Origin: Cycas panzhihuaensis
Lineage: Eukaryota; Cycadophyta
Assembly (NCBI GenBank): GCA_023213395.1
Contig: CM041465.1
Location: 79,367,741-79,431,740 of the forward strand
Direction: 5' to 3'
Length of the DNA stretch: 64,000 nt
The translations under genes were made by a program, and so were the position numbers. This document shows, piece by piece, positions 31,561 through 41,634 of this stretch (the first letter of the stretch is position 1; each line of letters opens with the position of its first letter). Below the pieces are notes generated by a model, which was not told the DNA's origin, did no database searches, and saw nothing but the letters and a program-made list of their open reading frames with translations.

Positions 31561-32945
31561 AGAATTTCCTCTTTTCCTTCATCTTCTGATTCTTCCTTCT
31601 CCTTGTGTACTGATGACATGGCTCCTTGTTCTAGGTTCATACTTAATCTCCTAATAACCTTGACTATCTTATCAATGTTCTTGTCCTTTGATGAATGTGA
31701 AAATGTTTTTATACAAGATTTTTTAAGGTTTTCCCATGTTGTATCTAAATTCCGTTCTTTCCCTAAGAACCAATCCCTTGCCACCTCACCTAAGGTGTGG
31801 TAGAAGAGGTTGCTCCATATTTTCTTTGGTAGACTTAAGGATATCCATTCTTGCTTACACTTTTGAATATGTTTATTAGGGCATTTTCCTACATGGAATA
31901 ATGGGATGTTTAATTGTTTGGGGTAGTCAAATCGTGCTCTAAATGTTGCTTGTAATTCCTTCCATTCCTAGAAGGTAGCTTGGTGGGCTAGGTACCAACA
32001 CCATGCCGCCCCTCGCAAGGTTAGTATCAGATCTTTCTGCCACTGACTTTTGTCCCAATTTTCTTCTTCTATCCAATATTCTATGCAATGGGTAAGATGG
32101 ATAGATCCATATAGTTGATCTCCATAAAAAGGTTTGACATAATCCCCAATGTAGGTTTCGAAGTTTCTTTCCTCAAGTATGGTTACCCTACTACCTAGAC
32201 CTGAATCTCTAGAGGTATGTTTTGCTAGTTCCCCTTCAATTTCCTCAGATTTGATGCCACCATTTGGAAGGGAGCAATTGCTGGGTAGGTATACCTCCAA
32301 AGAGGATGAGGAAGGATTGCTACTTCCTTCCCCAGGTTGTAATAGGGGTGGGGATAGGTAATCTACCTTAGGACCCATGCCTAAGGCAGAGGAGGGGTTA
32401 GGGTTAGTACTAGATATTATAGAGTTATGAAATAAACTAGGTATACTAGGAATAGGGGGATTTAGGTCTAGGATTAGGTTGTTATTATTTTCCATACTAT
32501 TTTCTACGCTACTATTAGTTTCCATATATTCAAAAGATTTTGAATTATTGTTAATGTCATCAATTACATACTTCGATAGTAAATTACATCTATAAGAAGG
32601 AGAATTAACTTCATAGGCATCTTGCAATTGATAGTCTATGAATTTCATTCCATTTTCATCGTCAGAAGAGTTGTAGATTTCTCCAAAGTAGGTCAGTTTT
32701 GTCTCTTGAAAGTTGATCATCTTGGTCGATTTTTCGGTTGTATGGTATAGATTCCCTTCATCAAACCAAGATATTGTTTCTTCACTCGTAATGGTCATGC
32801 TTGAACCATCACCTGGTATTACTTCAATCGAATTTTTTCTAAGCATCAAAAGAACCATTTCATTCCCACCATCTGACAATGTAAAGGTTACGTCTTTCCA
32901 GTTTTGGAGGCACTGGGTTTTATACAACCATGGTCTTCCCAACAA
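31561..32945 (-). pseudogene. D1 acidic linker and second gag-like domain between protease and RT
   Basis: From LGRPWLYKTQCLQNWKDVTF (32942) a long Asn/Ser/Pro-rich acidic linker runs to about 32180. It leads into IGDYVKPFYGDQLYG, LILTLRGAAWCWYLAHQA and WKELQATFRARFDYPKQLN (32030-31900), which has the capsid pattern L.L.G.A..WY...W..L...F..RF. A second capsid-like segment follows: HTLGEVARDWFLGKE then TTWENLKKSCIKTF (31800-31700). One stop at about 31968. The true gag of this element is 33421-36897, so capsid-like sequence occurs twice in the order. C1 keeps the start of this region. I recall similar W-rich segments just ahead of RT in the same plant lineage. Confidence 0.65.
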
Positions 32946-33420
32946 GGCCAGATAGGGTGTTGCAACCTTCTATGTTTCTACAATCGTGAAATCAATTCTG
33001 ACGGCAATCCTACTGCATCCACCTTGATGTTGGCAAATTTCCCCACTAGTGTTACCAACAATTCATTTGCCAACTTTAGCGAATAAGTAGCTGCTTCTAG
33101 TTTTGGGCTTCCCAACTTTCACCATGTTGAGGTTGGTAATATGTTTATGACAGCTCCTCCATCCATGATTACCCTTGAAAACTTTTCTCCCAACACAGTG
33201 ATTGCTACCATTGGGTCCATATCGAAGGATGGAATTATTTTCTTTAAACTCTTAGTAATTTCTTCTCGTTGTAGTATCCCTCCTTTGATCCAATCTATTA
33301 CTTGACATAAGGGTCTCGTTAATTGCAATTGTTTGACTGTATTTTCCATTAACAACAACATTCGTGGGATATTTTTTGCCGGTAACCCCTCAAACAATTC
33401 CTCCATTTGTACTATTTGAG
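32946..33420 (-). pseudogene. D1 aspartic protease
   Basis: Open frame 33406-33119 ends VLGEKFSRVIMDGGAVINIL, the D-G-G-A protease active site shared with C1 and K1. The upstream part (EELFEGLPAKNIPRMLLLME) is the usual lead-in. After a stop at 33118 the frame continues KLGSPKLEAATYSLKLANEL, and a frameshift near 32960 precedes LGRPWL at 32942. As in retropepsins it would act as a dimer to cut the polyprotein; this copy is inactive. Confidence 0.75.
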
Positions 33421-34934
33421 GTTGTATTTTCTATTCCTCCGATACTTTCTCTTCCTCCTTTTGTATGTTTTTCCTTACGTATACATGTTTTATTTTTGGT
33501 TTGCCCATTGGTAGCATGGTCCCAGTCTGGGCTAATTCTTTTAATACTTGCTTTGCTTATTTGAATCTGTTTATCTCGGTTTGTGGGTTTGGGTACCCTT
33601 CATCAATTTTCTCTTTTTGTTTCTTTTGGAGTTTCACATTTTTACTGCTCTCTGAGATGATAGTCATTAAATTAATTGCTTTCGCTTTTCCCTTGCAATC
33701 TTCTGTTCTATGCTTGCTTGCTCCACAATTGTTGCATACGAATGGTTTGTGTTCATACTCCTATTTAGTTGGGCATTCTACTTTCCAATGCTCAAATTGT
33801 AAACATATCAGACATCTCCCCATTGGTTGCCTTTTCTTTGAGGATTCCTGTGTACTCCTCGCTATGTATATATTTCGAGGTGGGTTGCCTCCTCTTCCCC
33901 TACCTCGTTCTTTGTAAGCCCTTCCTCTAGGGTTGTAAAAACAATCCTTGGTTGTGTGACTATCCATATCATATATATGACACCATTTATCCTTTTGGTG
34001 CATTGCATTATTTTTTGGATTAATTTCACATTCCTTGGTTGTGTGCGAACTTTCTTCGCAGATATGGCACCATTTCTCAACTTTAAATTCCCGGTCCTTC
34101 TTTTTCTTTACTACTTCCTCCTGTTTGTTGTTTCTCATCTTAAGTCTTGCTACTTCCCTTCTTAGAGCTTCAACTTCTAACTCTTTTTCTGAGATTCCCA
34201 CCTGATAGAAGGGTTGGTTATGCTGGTTTTGTTTCATTTCCCTTATTTCTTCTTGTAACCTTAGTAAAAGGGGGTCATGCCCTCCGTCTTGGGCATCCAT
34301 CTCTACTTCGAAATCCAGTGCCAACGCTTGGGTGTTTTTGAATGATTTTAGTGGATGTGTATGCATCATAGATCTTAATTTTTCGTTTAATCCTCTGACG
34401 AACTAGTTCTTCATATTGTGATCTATCATTGTTTCATTGATCATATTGGTAGCAATAATTTTCATACGACCGATATAAGTTAATACTGATTTGCATGGCC
34501 TCTGCTTTATTTCTCTTAGGGCAATTTCCACAACTTCGTTGCTTCGGAACTTCTGAAACTTTTCCTCAAAGGATTTCTTTATAATGGCCCATGTTTCTAT
34601 TTTATTTAATTCTTTGTACCATGCCAATGGTACTCCCCTCAGTGTGCAAGCAAATCTTACCTTTATTTCATCCTCGTGTGTGATTTTCTTCACATCGATC
34701 AAGTTCTAGAATAAATACACATGCTCTGCCGCGTCTGAGATGTCATTGAAGGTCAATTTACCAAAATCCCTAAAGTCGTCCATCCTTGGTGTCTGCACTG
34801 GTGTCCCACCCAGTGGTGATCCTTCTCCTTTTACCTCCTCAAAGGATTTTACTTCTTCTCCACCCTTCACTATAGGTGGTGTATGTGGAGTGCTTATGCA
34901 GTACTATCCCTTCCAAATAGGGGATTCTTGAATG
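33421..34934 (-). pseudogene. D1 gag, C-terminal part with three zinc knuckles
   Basis: Continues the gag interrupted by B3. Capsid motif FACTLRGVPLAWYKELNKIE (about 34660-34600), then ALREIKQRPCKSVLTYIGRM. The open frame 34369-33761 (202 codons) has a Lys/Glu-rich helix at residues 61-95. Knuckles are at 101-114 (CHICEESSHTTKEC), 130-143 (second Cys now Tyr) and 186-199 (CLICLQFEHWKVEC), with an Arg/Gly patch at 153-161. The knuckles would bind genomic RNA. Three knuckles separated by an RG patch is unusual; most plant gypsy gags have one or two. A stop near 34403 and an earlier frameshift break the copy. Confidence 0.8.
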
Positions 34935-35171
34935 GCATTTGTAGCGATCTAGTTCTTCTTTTATAGCAATTTTTCTAAAAAAATATAGGTAATAATCCAC
35001 AAAAGACAATAACTAGATGCTATTCAACAAGAAAATGAACAAGGCATAGGAATTACAGAATCCACAGAAGTAAATAATAATCTTTATTATCAAATAATAC
35101 TAAAATAGAGCGAAAGTACAACAAAATACCAGCCTTTCTTGAAGAAGTGAGCTTCCCTCTTCGAGGCGAGG

Positions 35172-35693
35172 AACCTGTATTCCAAGAATCGTCATATTGC
35201 TTACTAATCCTGCTCTTAGATTCTCCCAGGTCTGTTGCATTGGTAAGTTCATCTTTTTCCACCAATAGTACCATCTTAACGCCCTTCCGTTTAAGTGTAA
35301 GGATGCTATTTCCATCTTTTCCTTAGCTGTGGAGTTATAGACCTTGAAATAGTTCTCCATTTGTAAGACCCAATTAGTGATATTCTTGGATACTTCTGGA
35401 TCGAATTTTTCCAAAAATAATCCTGCCACTTTCCATCTATTATCCATGTTGGGAGTTCTCCTTTCGTAAACTCGTCCATCGAATCGCTTGGTCTCATTTC
35501 CTTAATTTTCTTGATCCATTTGATCTATCCCTGCTGTAGTGTTGTTATCCATTTCTCTACCTGACACATTTTGTGTTGCTTGATCCGCTTTTGCTAGTAA
35601 CTTCTGAATTAGGTTTGTTAGAGCCCTTATGATCTGGTTTAATTCGGATGCACCTTCAATTTTTTCTTCTGAGGTTCTAGATTGGGCTGCCAT
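35172..35693 (-). pseudogene. B3 gag N-terminus and capsid motif
   Basis: Reads MAAQSRTSEEKIEGASELNQ at 35693, a stop near 35502, then FLEKFDPEVSKNITNWVLQM, LHLNGRALRWYYWWKKMN and TWENLRAGLVSNM, a clear gypsy gag capsid (W...E.YF, L.G.A..W, W..L). It is cut where the 3' LTR remnant starts. This is the only place where a B-type LTR is joined to an ordinary gag, so it may reflect the autonomous parent of the B elements. It differs from the A2 gag at its N-terminus. Confidence 0.7.
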
Positions 35694-35802
35694 CTTCTTG
35701 TGAATGAGCTTTTTCCCTGACCTCGATTCCGTTTCAGCTTCCCTTGGGGGAAAATTTTGACCTTTCTGAGCTTTTACCTCTGCCTTTTCCCCTCGAAACG
35801 AA

Positions 35803-36355
35803 GCTCTGATACCACTTGTAACGATCTAGTTCTTCTTTTATAACAATTTTTCTAAAACATATAGGTAATAATCCACAAAAGACAATAATTAGATGCTATT
35901 CAACAGGAAAATGAACAAGGAATAGGAATTACAAAATCCACAGAAGTAAATAATAATCTTTATTATCAAATAATACTAAAATAGAGAGAAATTACAACAA
36001 AGTACCTATCTTTCCTGAAGATGTGAGCTTCCCTCTTCGAGGCAAGGAACCCTCCAAATTGTAGCCCCCAAATAGGCGAGCTAATTGCAGCCCTAGAATC
36101 AAAAATACGCAACCAAAAGAACCTCCGAATGATGGTTTTGGATGCCGCCCAAACTTCCTATATATAGTGATAAAAATACTTCAATTAGAAGTCGGCCAGA
36201 GCTTCTCCAAAATTGGCAGGCTAACTTTAAACGATCATAACTTTTGATAAAGATGTCAGAACTGACTTGCGTCTGAACCGTTGGAATTCTTATTCAGAGG
36301 CCTTCAATTTGAATGGTTGCATGGCATAGTTTTGACTAGATTTTGGAACGTTACA
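35803..36355 (-). repeat. B3 5' LTR and PBS
   Basis: LTR 35817-36355 (539 bp), TGTAACGTTCC...GATCGTTACA on the minus strand; plus gctctgatacca (35803-35814) is the PBS TGGTATCAGAGC. MSA-like core at 36275-36285 (plus gaaccgttgga). The CCTCGAAGAGG motif is altered to cttcgaggc on the plus strand near 36040. The 3' LTR remnant is 34940-35171. Confidence 0.88.
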
Positions 36356-36360
36356 GCATT

Positions 36361-36897
36361 TTGTAAATGTATTGGCTCCGACACTCCTAGCACTCATACC
36401 GTCAATGGTATGACCACTATATATGATTGCTCAAACCCCATGTTTGATGAATCCTCAAAAAGTTGTCTTGTTAATTTATTCTCCCAATATGCCAAGGGAC
36501 CTTCCTCTGCCTTCTTCTCATTATCACTTGGGTCCTTCGGAGTATCATCCATAGGTGTATTCTCCTTCTTCCTTAGGGTGTCGTTGTGTTCTTCATTTAC
36601 TATTGGTTTTTCCTCCTTTTTTGGGCTTAGAAGGTCATACTTGATTGGAGTAGGTGTTAGTACCATTTTCTCGCTATTATTTCCCTCTCCTTGCTCTTGC
36701 GGTGTCTGGGTCCCACTTGCCTCAGATTCTTCAACGGACTGTCCCTTAGTCTCGTTATTATACAAACTTAATCTTTTTACCCTTCTTAATTTTGACTCCT
36801 TTGACCATCGTAATGCCCTCTGTTTGCTTGTTTCTTTCCCCTTGGGTGAAGTATCCTTTTGTGGCTCTTTCACCTTCGAAGGCCTCTTAGGTGGCAT
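36361..36897 (-). pseudogene. D1 gag, N-terminal part
   Basis: Open frame of 167 codons starting MPPKRPSKVKEPQKDTSPKG, rich in Lys, Arg, Ser and Glu, with EGPLAYWENKLTRQLFEDSS near its end; it is cut by B3 at 36356. The same N-terminus is present in C1 (23010) and C2 (40297), which supports this Met as the start. About 140 bp separate it from the PBS. I recognise no named domain in this part; it resembles the disordered N-terminus of other long plant gypsy gags. Confidence 0.75.
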
Positions 36898-37023
36898 CGG
36901 AAGGTCCCTTGGCTGTCGAAGACTTAGTTACAGCCCGCCATCACGACGATAGCTAGGGTCCTCTTTCCTTTGAACATTCTCCCTTTTGAAACTCCTGGCC
37001 CTAGTCCCTCCTCAGTGGACGTA

Positions 37024-37895
37024 GGCAACGGAACCAATGTTGACTTTGGTTTTCCACTACACTTATGGGATGGTACACTTGTCAAGGAATCACTAGTTGT
37101 CTAGTCTAGGATATAGTCAACATGCTTCATACACTAAATTATCACAGACTTGTTCACAATTCTATACAATGTTGTCACAGATTACACAGTAGCAGTACAA
37201 TAAACAACAAGTATCCATCATTCAAGCCTCATAGTACACATAGAATCATCAATTTCCATGTAACTCTTTCTTTATTAAGGAATAGATTTCATACAACAAG
37301 TGTTGGAATGTATTCACTATACATTCTAGCCGTATACATTGGATTCCATCACATGCATTCCCAAAAGGTATGCATCACATAATGCATCTGTTGTATTATG
37401 CACTGTACCATTGAATATGCGTACTAGCTACCGTACCACCATGTGTATTGAATTCTCGGCTCTCACCATTGGAATGGTCCTTGCAAGCTTCCTTAAACGT
37501 GCCTTTTTGCTTAAGGGCTATGACTCCTTGTCATAACTGTACCCTTTCAGCCTTTATGTACCCTTTTGTTAATCACTTGGTTAGTTACCTTTAACTGATG
37601 CCTTTCCATCCGTACATCCGTACGTAAGTCCTTGGATGCTGATGTCATCATTTCTGGTATCCTTTGGTCCAGATCTACCGTGCATACCCTTGTTGTTCAC
37701 TTGCATACTGTAGATGGTATGTATTTTGTATTGCGTACCTGTTCTAGTACACACCTGTCATACGTACCCAGAATGTTGATTTCTTTCTCTTTTCATGTCA
37801 TACGTACCTTCGTATGGTCCGTACCTACACTTCAGTGATTACATAGCCTACATCTGGTTCCCACATAGCCTAGTGTGCCAAAATATGTCCCAACA
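37024..37895 (-). repeat. D1 PBS and 5' LTR
   Basis: LTR 37038-37895 (858 bp). Plus ggcaacggaacca (37024-37036) reads TGGTTCCGTTGCC on the minus strand, which pairs with the 3' end of plant tRNA-Glu (GGCAACGGAACCA) over 13 bases. C1 and C2 have the same site with one change each. Right flank cttat completes the target-site duplication. Confidence 0.88.
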
Positions 37896-38275
37896 CTTAT
37901 TCAATTAAATCATAGTGAATTTCTTTTGGAGTCTGTTAACCCTTAGAAGATAAGAGTTTGGTCACAAGTTAATTCCAGTGACCTAGGGTTAAGTCCAAAA
38001 GGGCACTTAAAACCCTTTAATCAATTTTATTTATTTATTTATTTTTCTCAATATTATTTTTTAAGGGAGTATTTGGATGATTTTGCCTATATCTCCTGCT
38101 ATAAGTGTCAAATTATAGTGGTGTTTGAATCATTAGATTCCCAGTTCAGAGATGTACATAACGAGTGGTCATATGTGATAGTTTTGACTAGAAGAGAATA
38201 GAGATTTTTATCTTTGAAATCACAGTTTTTATTGACAAAGAGATAGTTGAGAGTAGTATTTTTAGACTAGGAAAG
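37896..38275 (+). other. H1 leader, second part
   Basis: Continues H1 beyond D1. Contains a tttattta run (38025-38045). From about 38105 to 38200 the sequence aligns with the reverse complement of the B LTR start; the best part, gtggtcatatgtgatagttt (38165-38184), is also in B1, B2 and H2 leaders. No coding. Confidence 0.55.
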
Positions 38276-39677
38276 ATGTTTGAACTTTTTGAACCCAATG
38301 AAGGCATCGATACAAGAGAATGGGTAGAATGGGTTGAAGATCAAAATCAATTCACAGGAAGTGCAAAAATTGATGATTATTGGGCAAAGTTAGAATTGTT
38401 CTTGGGAGAAAAAGTTTCTGATTGGTTCAATAATTGGTCCAACCAATCAATAGGATTCACCGATTGGTTTTGGTTTTGATGTGCATTTATCAAAACATTT
38501 GGACAACAACAAAAAGATCATCAGACCCATGAGCAAGGTGAAGCATCAAAGCAACTAGATGAAGGGGCAAAAGTAGAAGAAGGAGAAGAAGCAAAGATTT
38601 TGCAAGAGCCATCACAGAGGGAACAACCTGACTACACAGAAGACTTGAAGCAGGCACAGTAAAAAGAAGAGTCTCGAGACAATATCAAAGAAGAAAAACA
38701 AAGTGAAGTTTCGAAGGGACAGCATGAAGACAATGAAGAACAAGTAGACTTTGAAGAGGAATCTCAACAAGCTACATGCAAGGTACTTAATGGTCCTGTG
38801 TTACACATGCACATTTCTTTTGGTAGCATTATTTGTCCTCTCTCTTTTTCTCACTCAGTAGCAATAATAAAATTTTCTTTTCCAAATCCTGAAGTTAGCC
38901 ATAATCACAATTTCCTTAACTCTAGTTTTTTCATAGGTCAAATTCCAATTCCTCTTTGTAACCCTAGTTCATCCCTTTACTTACATACTCTCTCACCCCC
39001 TATAGATTATCCTAAATAGGATACTCTACAACTTTAATTTGTTCATCACATTTCATCTCTTAGTATTACCCCTTACAAAACCCTGTTCGACTTTTCCCAA
39101 ACCCCTTCAATTTCATATCATCAATATTGTTTTTTTCCATTAAATATTTTCTTTTGTTTAAATACCAATCCTAAAAACCTATTAAAGCCTTTTTTTCATA
39201 AAGAACCTTTATCACTAATTCCTCATCCATCTCTCTCCCAAAAGGTGTTGTAGTCCAACAAAACTTGCACAAATTCTCATCTCCATCCAAGGCAGATTAC
39301 AAAATTTATACTTTCTTCCTATACCTTCAAAGTTATGCTTGATCTCAGTTTACAATTCCAACTTTTCTTTTCTTTTTCACAATAAGCAATCATCAATCCA
39401 TGACTTTCACGATCAATTCTTTTCACAAAGCTTTCATTTCTTTTCCCAAAATCCATTCCATTTAAAAACAAAATGTGCAAACACAAGGCAAGACCAGAAT
39501 GGGACATTTGAGATACCTCACAGGTCCTAGGATCCTTCTGATTCAGAACAAGACACAGCATGTACCTGGGCCCAAGAACAAACTTCGAAAAATTCAAGAG
39601 GGTTGCTAACAAAATCCCTTGGAAGATAGAAGATTGAATACTTGGCTTTCAAGATCTAGCGGTGGTGGTTGGAAGAT
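38276..39677 (+). pseudogene. H1 gag-like and Ser/Pro/Phe-rich ORF (broken)
   Basis: Gag-like part 38276-38500: FELFEPNEGIDTREWVEWVE, LELFLGEKVSDWFNNWSNQS, WFWF. Acidic linker with repeated Glu/Gln to 38790. Then VLHMHISFGSIICPLSFSHS at 38798, with NPSSSLYLHTLSPPIDYP and SISYHQYCFFPLN following, very close to B1. Stops at 39017 and later. Past 39340 the frame carrying GPRILLIQNK and HVPGPKNK is shared with B2. The end of the ORF and polypurine tract are lost at the junction near 39678. Function unknown; nucleic-acid binding or packaging would be a guess. Confidence 0.6.
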
Positions 39678-39723
39678 CTAAATAAAGAGGCCACCCTCAT
39701 TTAATTATCTACTATGAACATGT
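39678..39723 (+). repeat. H1 3' LTR remnant
   Basis: taaataaagaggccaccctc (39678-39697) and attatctactatgaacatgt (39703-39722) match two separated parts of the H1 5' LTR (about 25570-25592 and 25798-25822), with about 200 bp missing between. The remnant runs directly into the C2 LTR. Confidence 0.55.
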
Positions 39724-41634
39724 GAATAAAGCTGTACAAATACAAAGGAAGATAGTACAGATTGAGGATTCAACAGATGCATTCCGTGATACATTCCGTT
39801 TTGGAATATATGTAATAGAATAGCATGTATACGGCTGGAAGGTATATAGGATACGTTCCAGAACTGAATGTACTGATCTTATTGCTTAATAAAGTGAAGA
39901 ATTACGTGAAAGACTGTGTATTATGTGTGTCATGATTATTGCATAAGGAAAATATGTTGATTGATGTACTTCTGTGCTGAGTTCATAATAATGTTGGGAT
40001 GAATTAAGTGTGAATGTATGATAATACTGTGTACATGGAAACCTTAATAATAGTTAATGGGAATATAAGCATGTTGACTATATCCTAAGCTACATTACCA
40101 ACCAGTGATCCCTTGACAAGTGAGCATATCTCAATAGGGAGATTGTAAAATCCAACATTGGTTCTGTTGCCTATGTCCACTGAGGAGGGACTGGACTAGG
40201 AGTTTCACAAGGGGAGATGTTTAAAGGACAAGGAACCCTAGTTGTTGTTGTGATGATAGGTTGTAACTAAGCCTTTAATACACACGGGACCTTCCAATGC
40301 CACCTAAGAGGCCTTCAAAGGCAGGAGAGCCACAAAAGGGCACTTCACCTAAGGGAAAAGAATCGAGTAGACGAAGAGCATTACGATGGTCCAAGGAATC
40401 TAAATTGAGAAGGGCAAGGAGATTAAGCCTGAATAATGATGAGATTAAGGGGAAGTCCATTGAAGAATCTAAGGCAAGTGGAGCCCAGACGCCTCAAGAA
40501 CAAGGAGAGGAAAGAAATGGAGAGCATATGGTACCAACGCCTACCTCAATTGAGTAAGATCTTTTAAGCCTAGAAAAGGAGGAAATTTTAGGAGGAAATT
40601 TGGAACAAAGTCACACCCTAGGGAAGTAGGAACATATAAATGTGGACGATACCCCGAAGAACCTAAGTGATAACGAGAAGAAGGTAGAGGAAGGTCCCTC
40701 AGCATATTGGGAAAATAAATTAGTAAGACAACTATTTGAAGATTCACCAGACAAGGGGTCTGAACAATCATATTTAATGGTCACACCATTAATGGTACAA
40801 GTGCCAGAAATACTTAAACATATTCATCTAAAAACACCATTTCAAAATCCTCTATTTGGGAGAGATAGTGCTACACCAAACACACCAAATACATCACCCA
40901 AAGTGAAGAGTGAGCAGAAGGGAAAGAAATCTCTAAAAGAGTCAAATTTTGAGGGAGAAAGGTCGCCACCACTAGGAGGGACACTAGTGCAGTCACCAAG
41001 GATGGATAACTCGAGGGATTTTGGAAAATTAATCTTTAATGACACATTTGATACGACAGAGCACGTGTATTTATTTCAAAATTTGCTCAATGTGAAAACA
41101 ATTATAGATGAAGATGAGATAAAGGCAAGGTTTGCTTGTACACTAAGTGGAGTACCATTGGCATGGTACAAGGAGTTGGACAAAATGGAAACTTGGAGAA
41201 ACATAAAGAAGTCGTTCGATGAAAGATTTCAGAAATTTTTTAGCAATGAGGCTATTGAAATTTCCCTTAGGGAAATCAAATAAAGCCCAGGTGAATCAAT
41301 ACTAACTTACATTAGCCGTTTGAAAATAATCGCCACCAACATGATCAATGAGACAGTTACATATCATAACATGAAGAATTACTTTGTTAGAGGGTTAAAC
41401 AAAAAATTGAGATCTATAATGCATGAACATCCCTTAAAATCATTTAAAAATGCTTAGGAGTTGGCATTGGATTTTGAAGACGAAATGGATGTTAAAGCTA
41501 GAGGACATGATCTCTTATTACTTAGACTATAAAATGAGATAAGAGAAATAAAACAAAATCAACATAATCGATCCCTCTACCAAATGGGAATATCAGAAGA
41601 AGAATAAGAAATTGAAGCTTTAAGATGTGGCCTA
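39724..41634 (+). mobile_element. C2: 5' part of a group-2 gypsy element
   Basis: Partial 5' LTR (39724-40157), PBS tggttctgttgcc (40159-40171), and gag to 41634. The LTR resembles the reverse complement of the D1 LTRs (e.g. gatgcattccgtgat, gcttaataaag). Both ends are truncated: the left merges with the H1 remnant and the right changes at 41635 into minus-strand RT of A2. No target-site duplication can be found, so these are deletion or recombination joints. Confidence 0.75.
40297..41634 (+). pseudogene. C2 gag, truncated
   Basis: MPPKRPSKAGEPQKGTSPKG starts an 86-codon frame; after a frameshift the frame 40642-41283 (213 codons) carries EGPSAYWENKLVRQLFEDSP, FGKLIFNDTFDTTEHVYLF and the capsid motif FACTLSGVPLAWYKELDKME. 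A stop at 41281 replaces Gln (ALREIKQ in relatives), and the frame goes on through ILTYISRLKIIATNMINE to about 41620. The copy is cut before the zinc knuckles. It is the best preserved of the three gag copies across the capsid region. Confidence 0.8.

Larger units (their letters stand above)
34940..36355 (-). mobile_element. B3: 1.4 kb B-family deletion derivative, TSD gcatt
   Basis: Perfect duplication gcatt at 34935-34939 and 36356-36360. Minus-strand order: full 5' LTR 36355-35817, PBS, a gag fragment (35693-35172), then only the 3' half of the 3' LTR (35171-34940). The U3 half of the 3' LTR and everything between gag and it are lost. Both outer ends are correct, so the deletion may have occurred after insertion. 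It sits in the D1 gag. Confidence 0.88.
27298..37895 (-). mobile_element. D1: near full-length Ty3/gypsy element, TSD cttat
   Basis: 10.6 kb including B3 (1.4 kb). LTRs 27298-28165 and 37038-37895; perfect duplication cttat at 27293-27297 and 37896-37900. Minus-strand order: 5' LTR, tRNA-Glu-type PBS, gag with three zinc knuckles, protease, acidic linker, second gag-like domain, RT, RNase H, spacer with tandem repeats, accessory ORF, 3' LTR. The integrase is missing: RNase H runs directly into sequence that in C1 follows the integrase. The RT resembles the plant lineage with RPYRLNPKYKEKVKAE and DDWT motifs, as I recall it. Confidence 0.9.
25417..39723 (+). mobile_element. H1: non-autonomous LTR element split by D1
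   Basis: 5' LTR 25417-25916, leader 25917-27297, then the D1 insertion, then the rest of the interior (37896-39677) and a badly deleted 3' LTR remnant (39678-39723). D1 is flanked by a perfect duplication cttat, so the two interior parts were once continuous. The interior carries the same gag-like plus Ser/Pro/Phe-rich coding as B1 and B2, but the LTR is a different one, shared with H2 and H3. Confidence 0.75.

Noticed and set aside
39319-39612. Antisense open frame conserved in B1 (19834-20037), H1 and B2 (48767-49048), ending near GLM[IT][AT]YC
   Set aside because: The sense strand of the same segment also gives a shared reading (GPRILLIQNK, HVPGPKNK), the antisense frame has no upstream context, and similarity follows from DNA homology of the copies. 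I treat it as a shadow unless a substitution test says otherwise.
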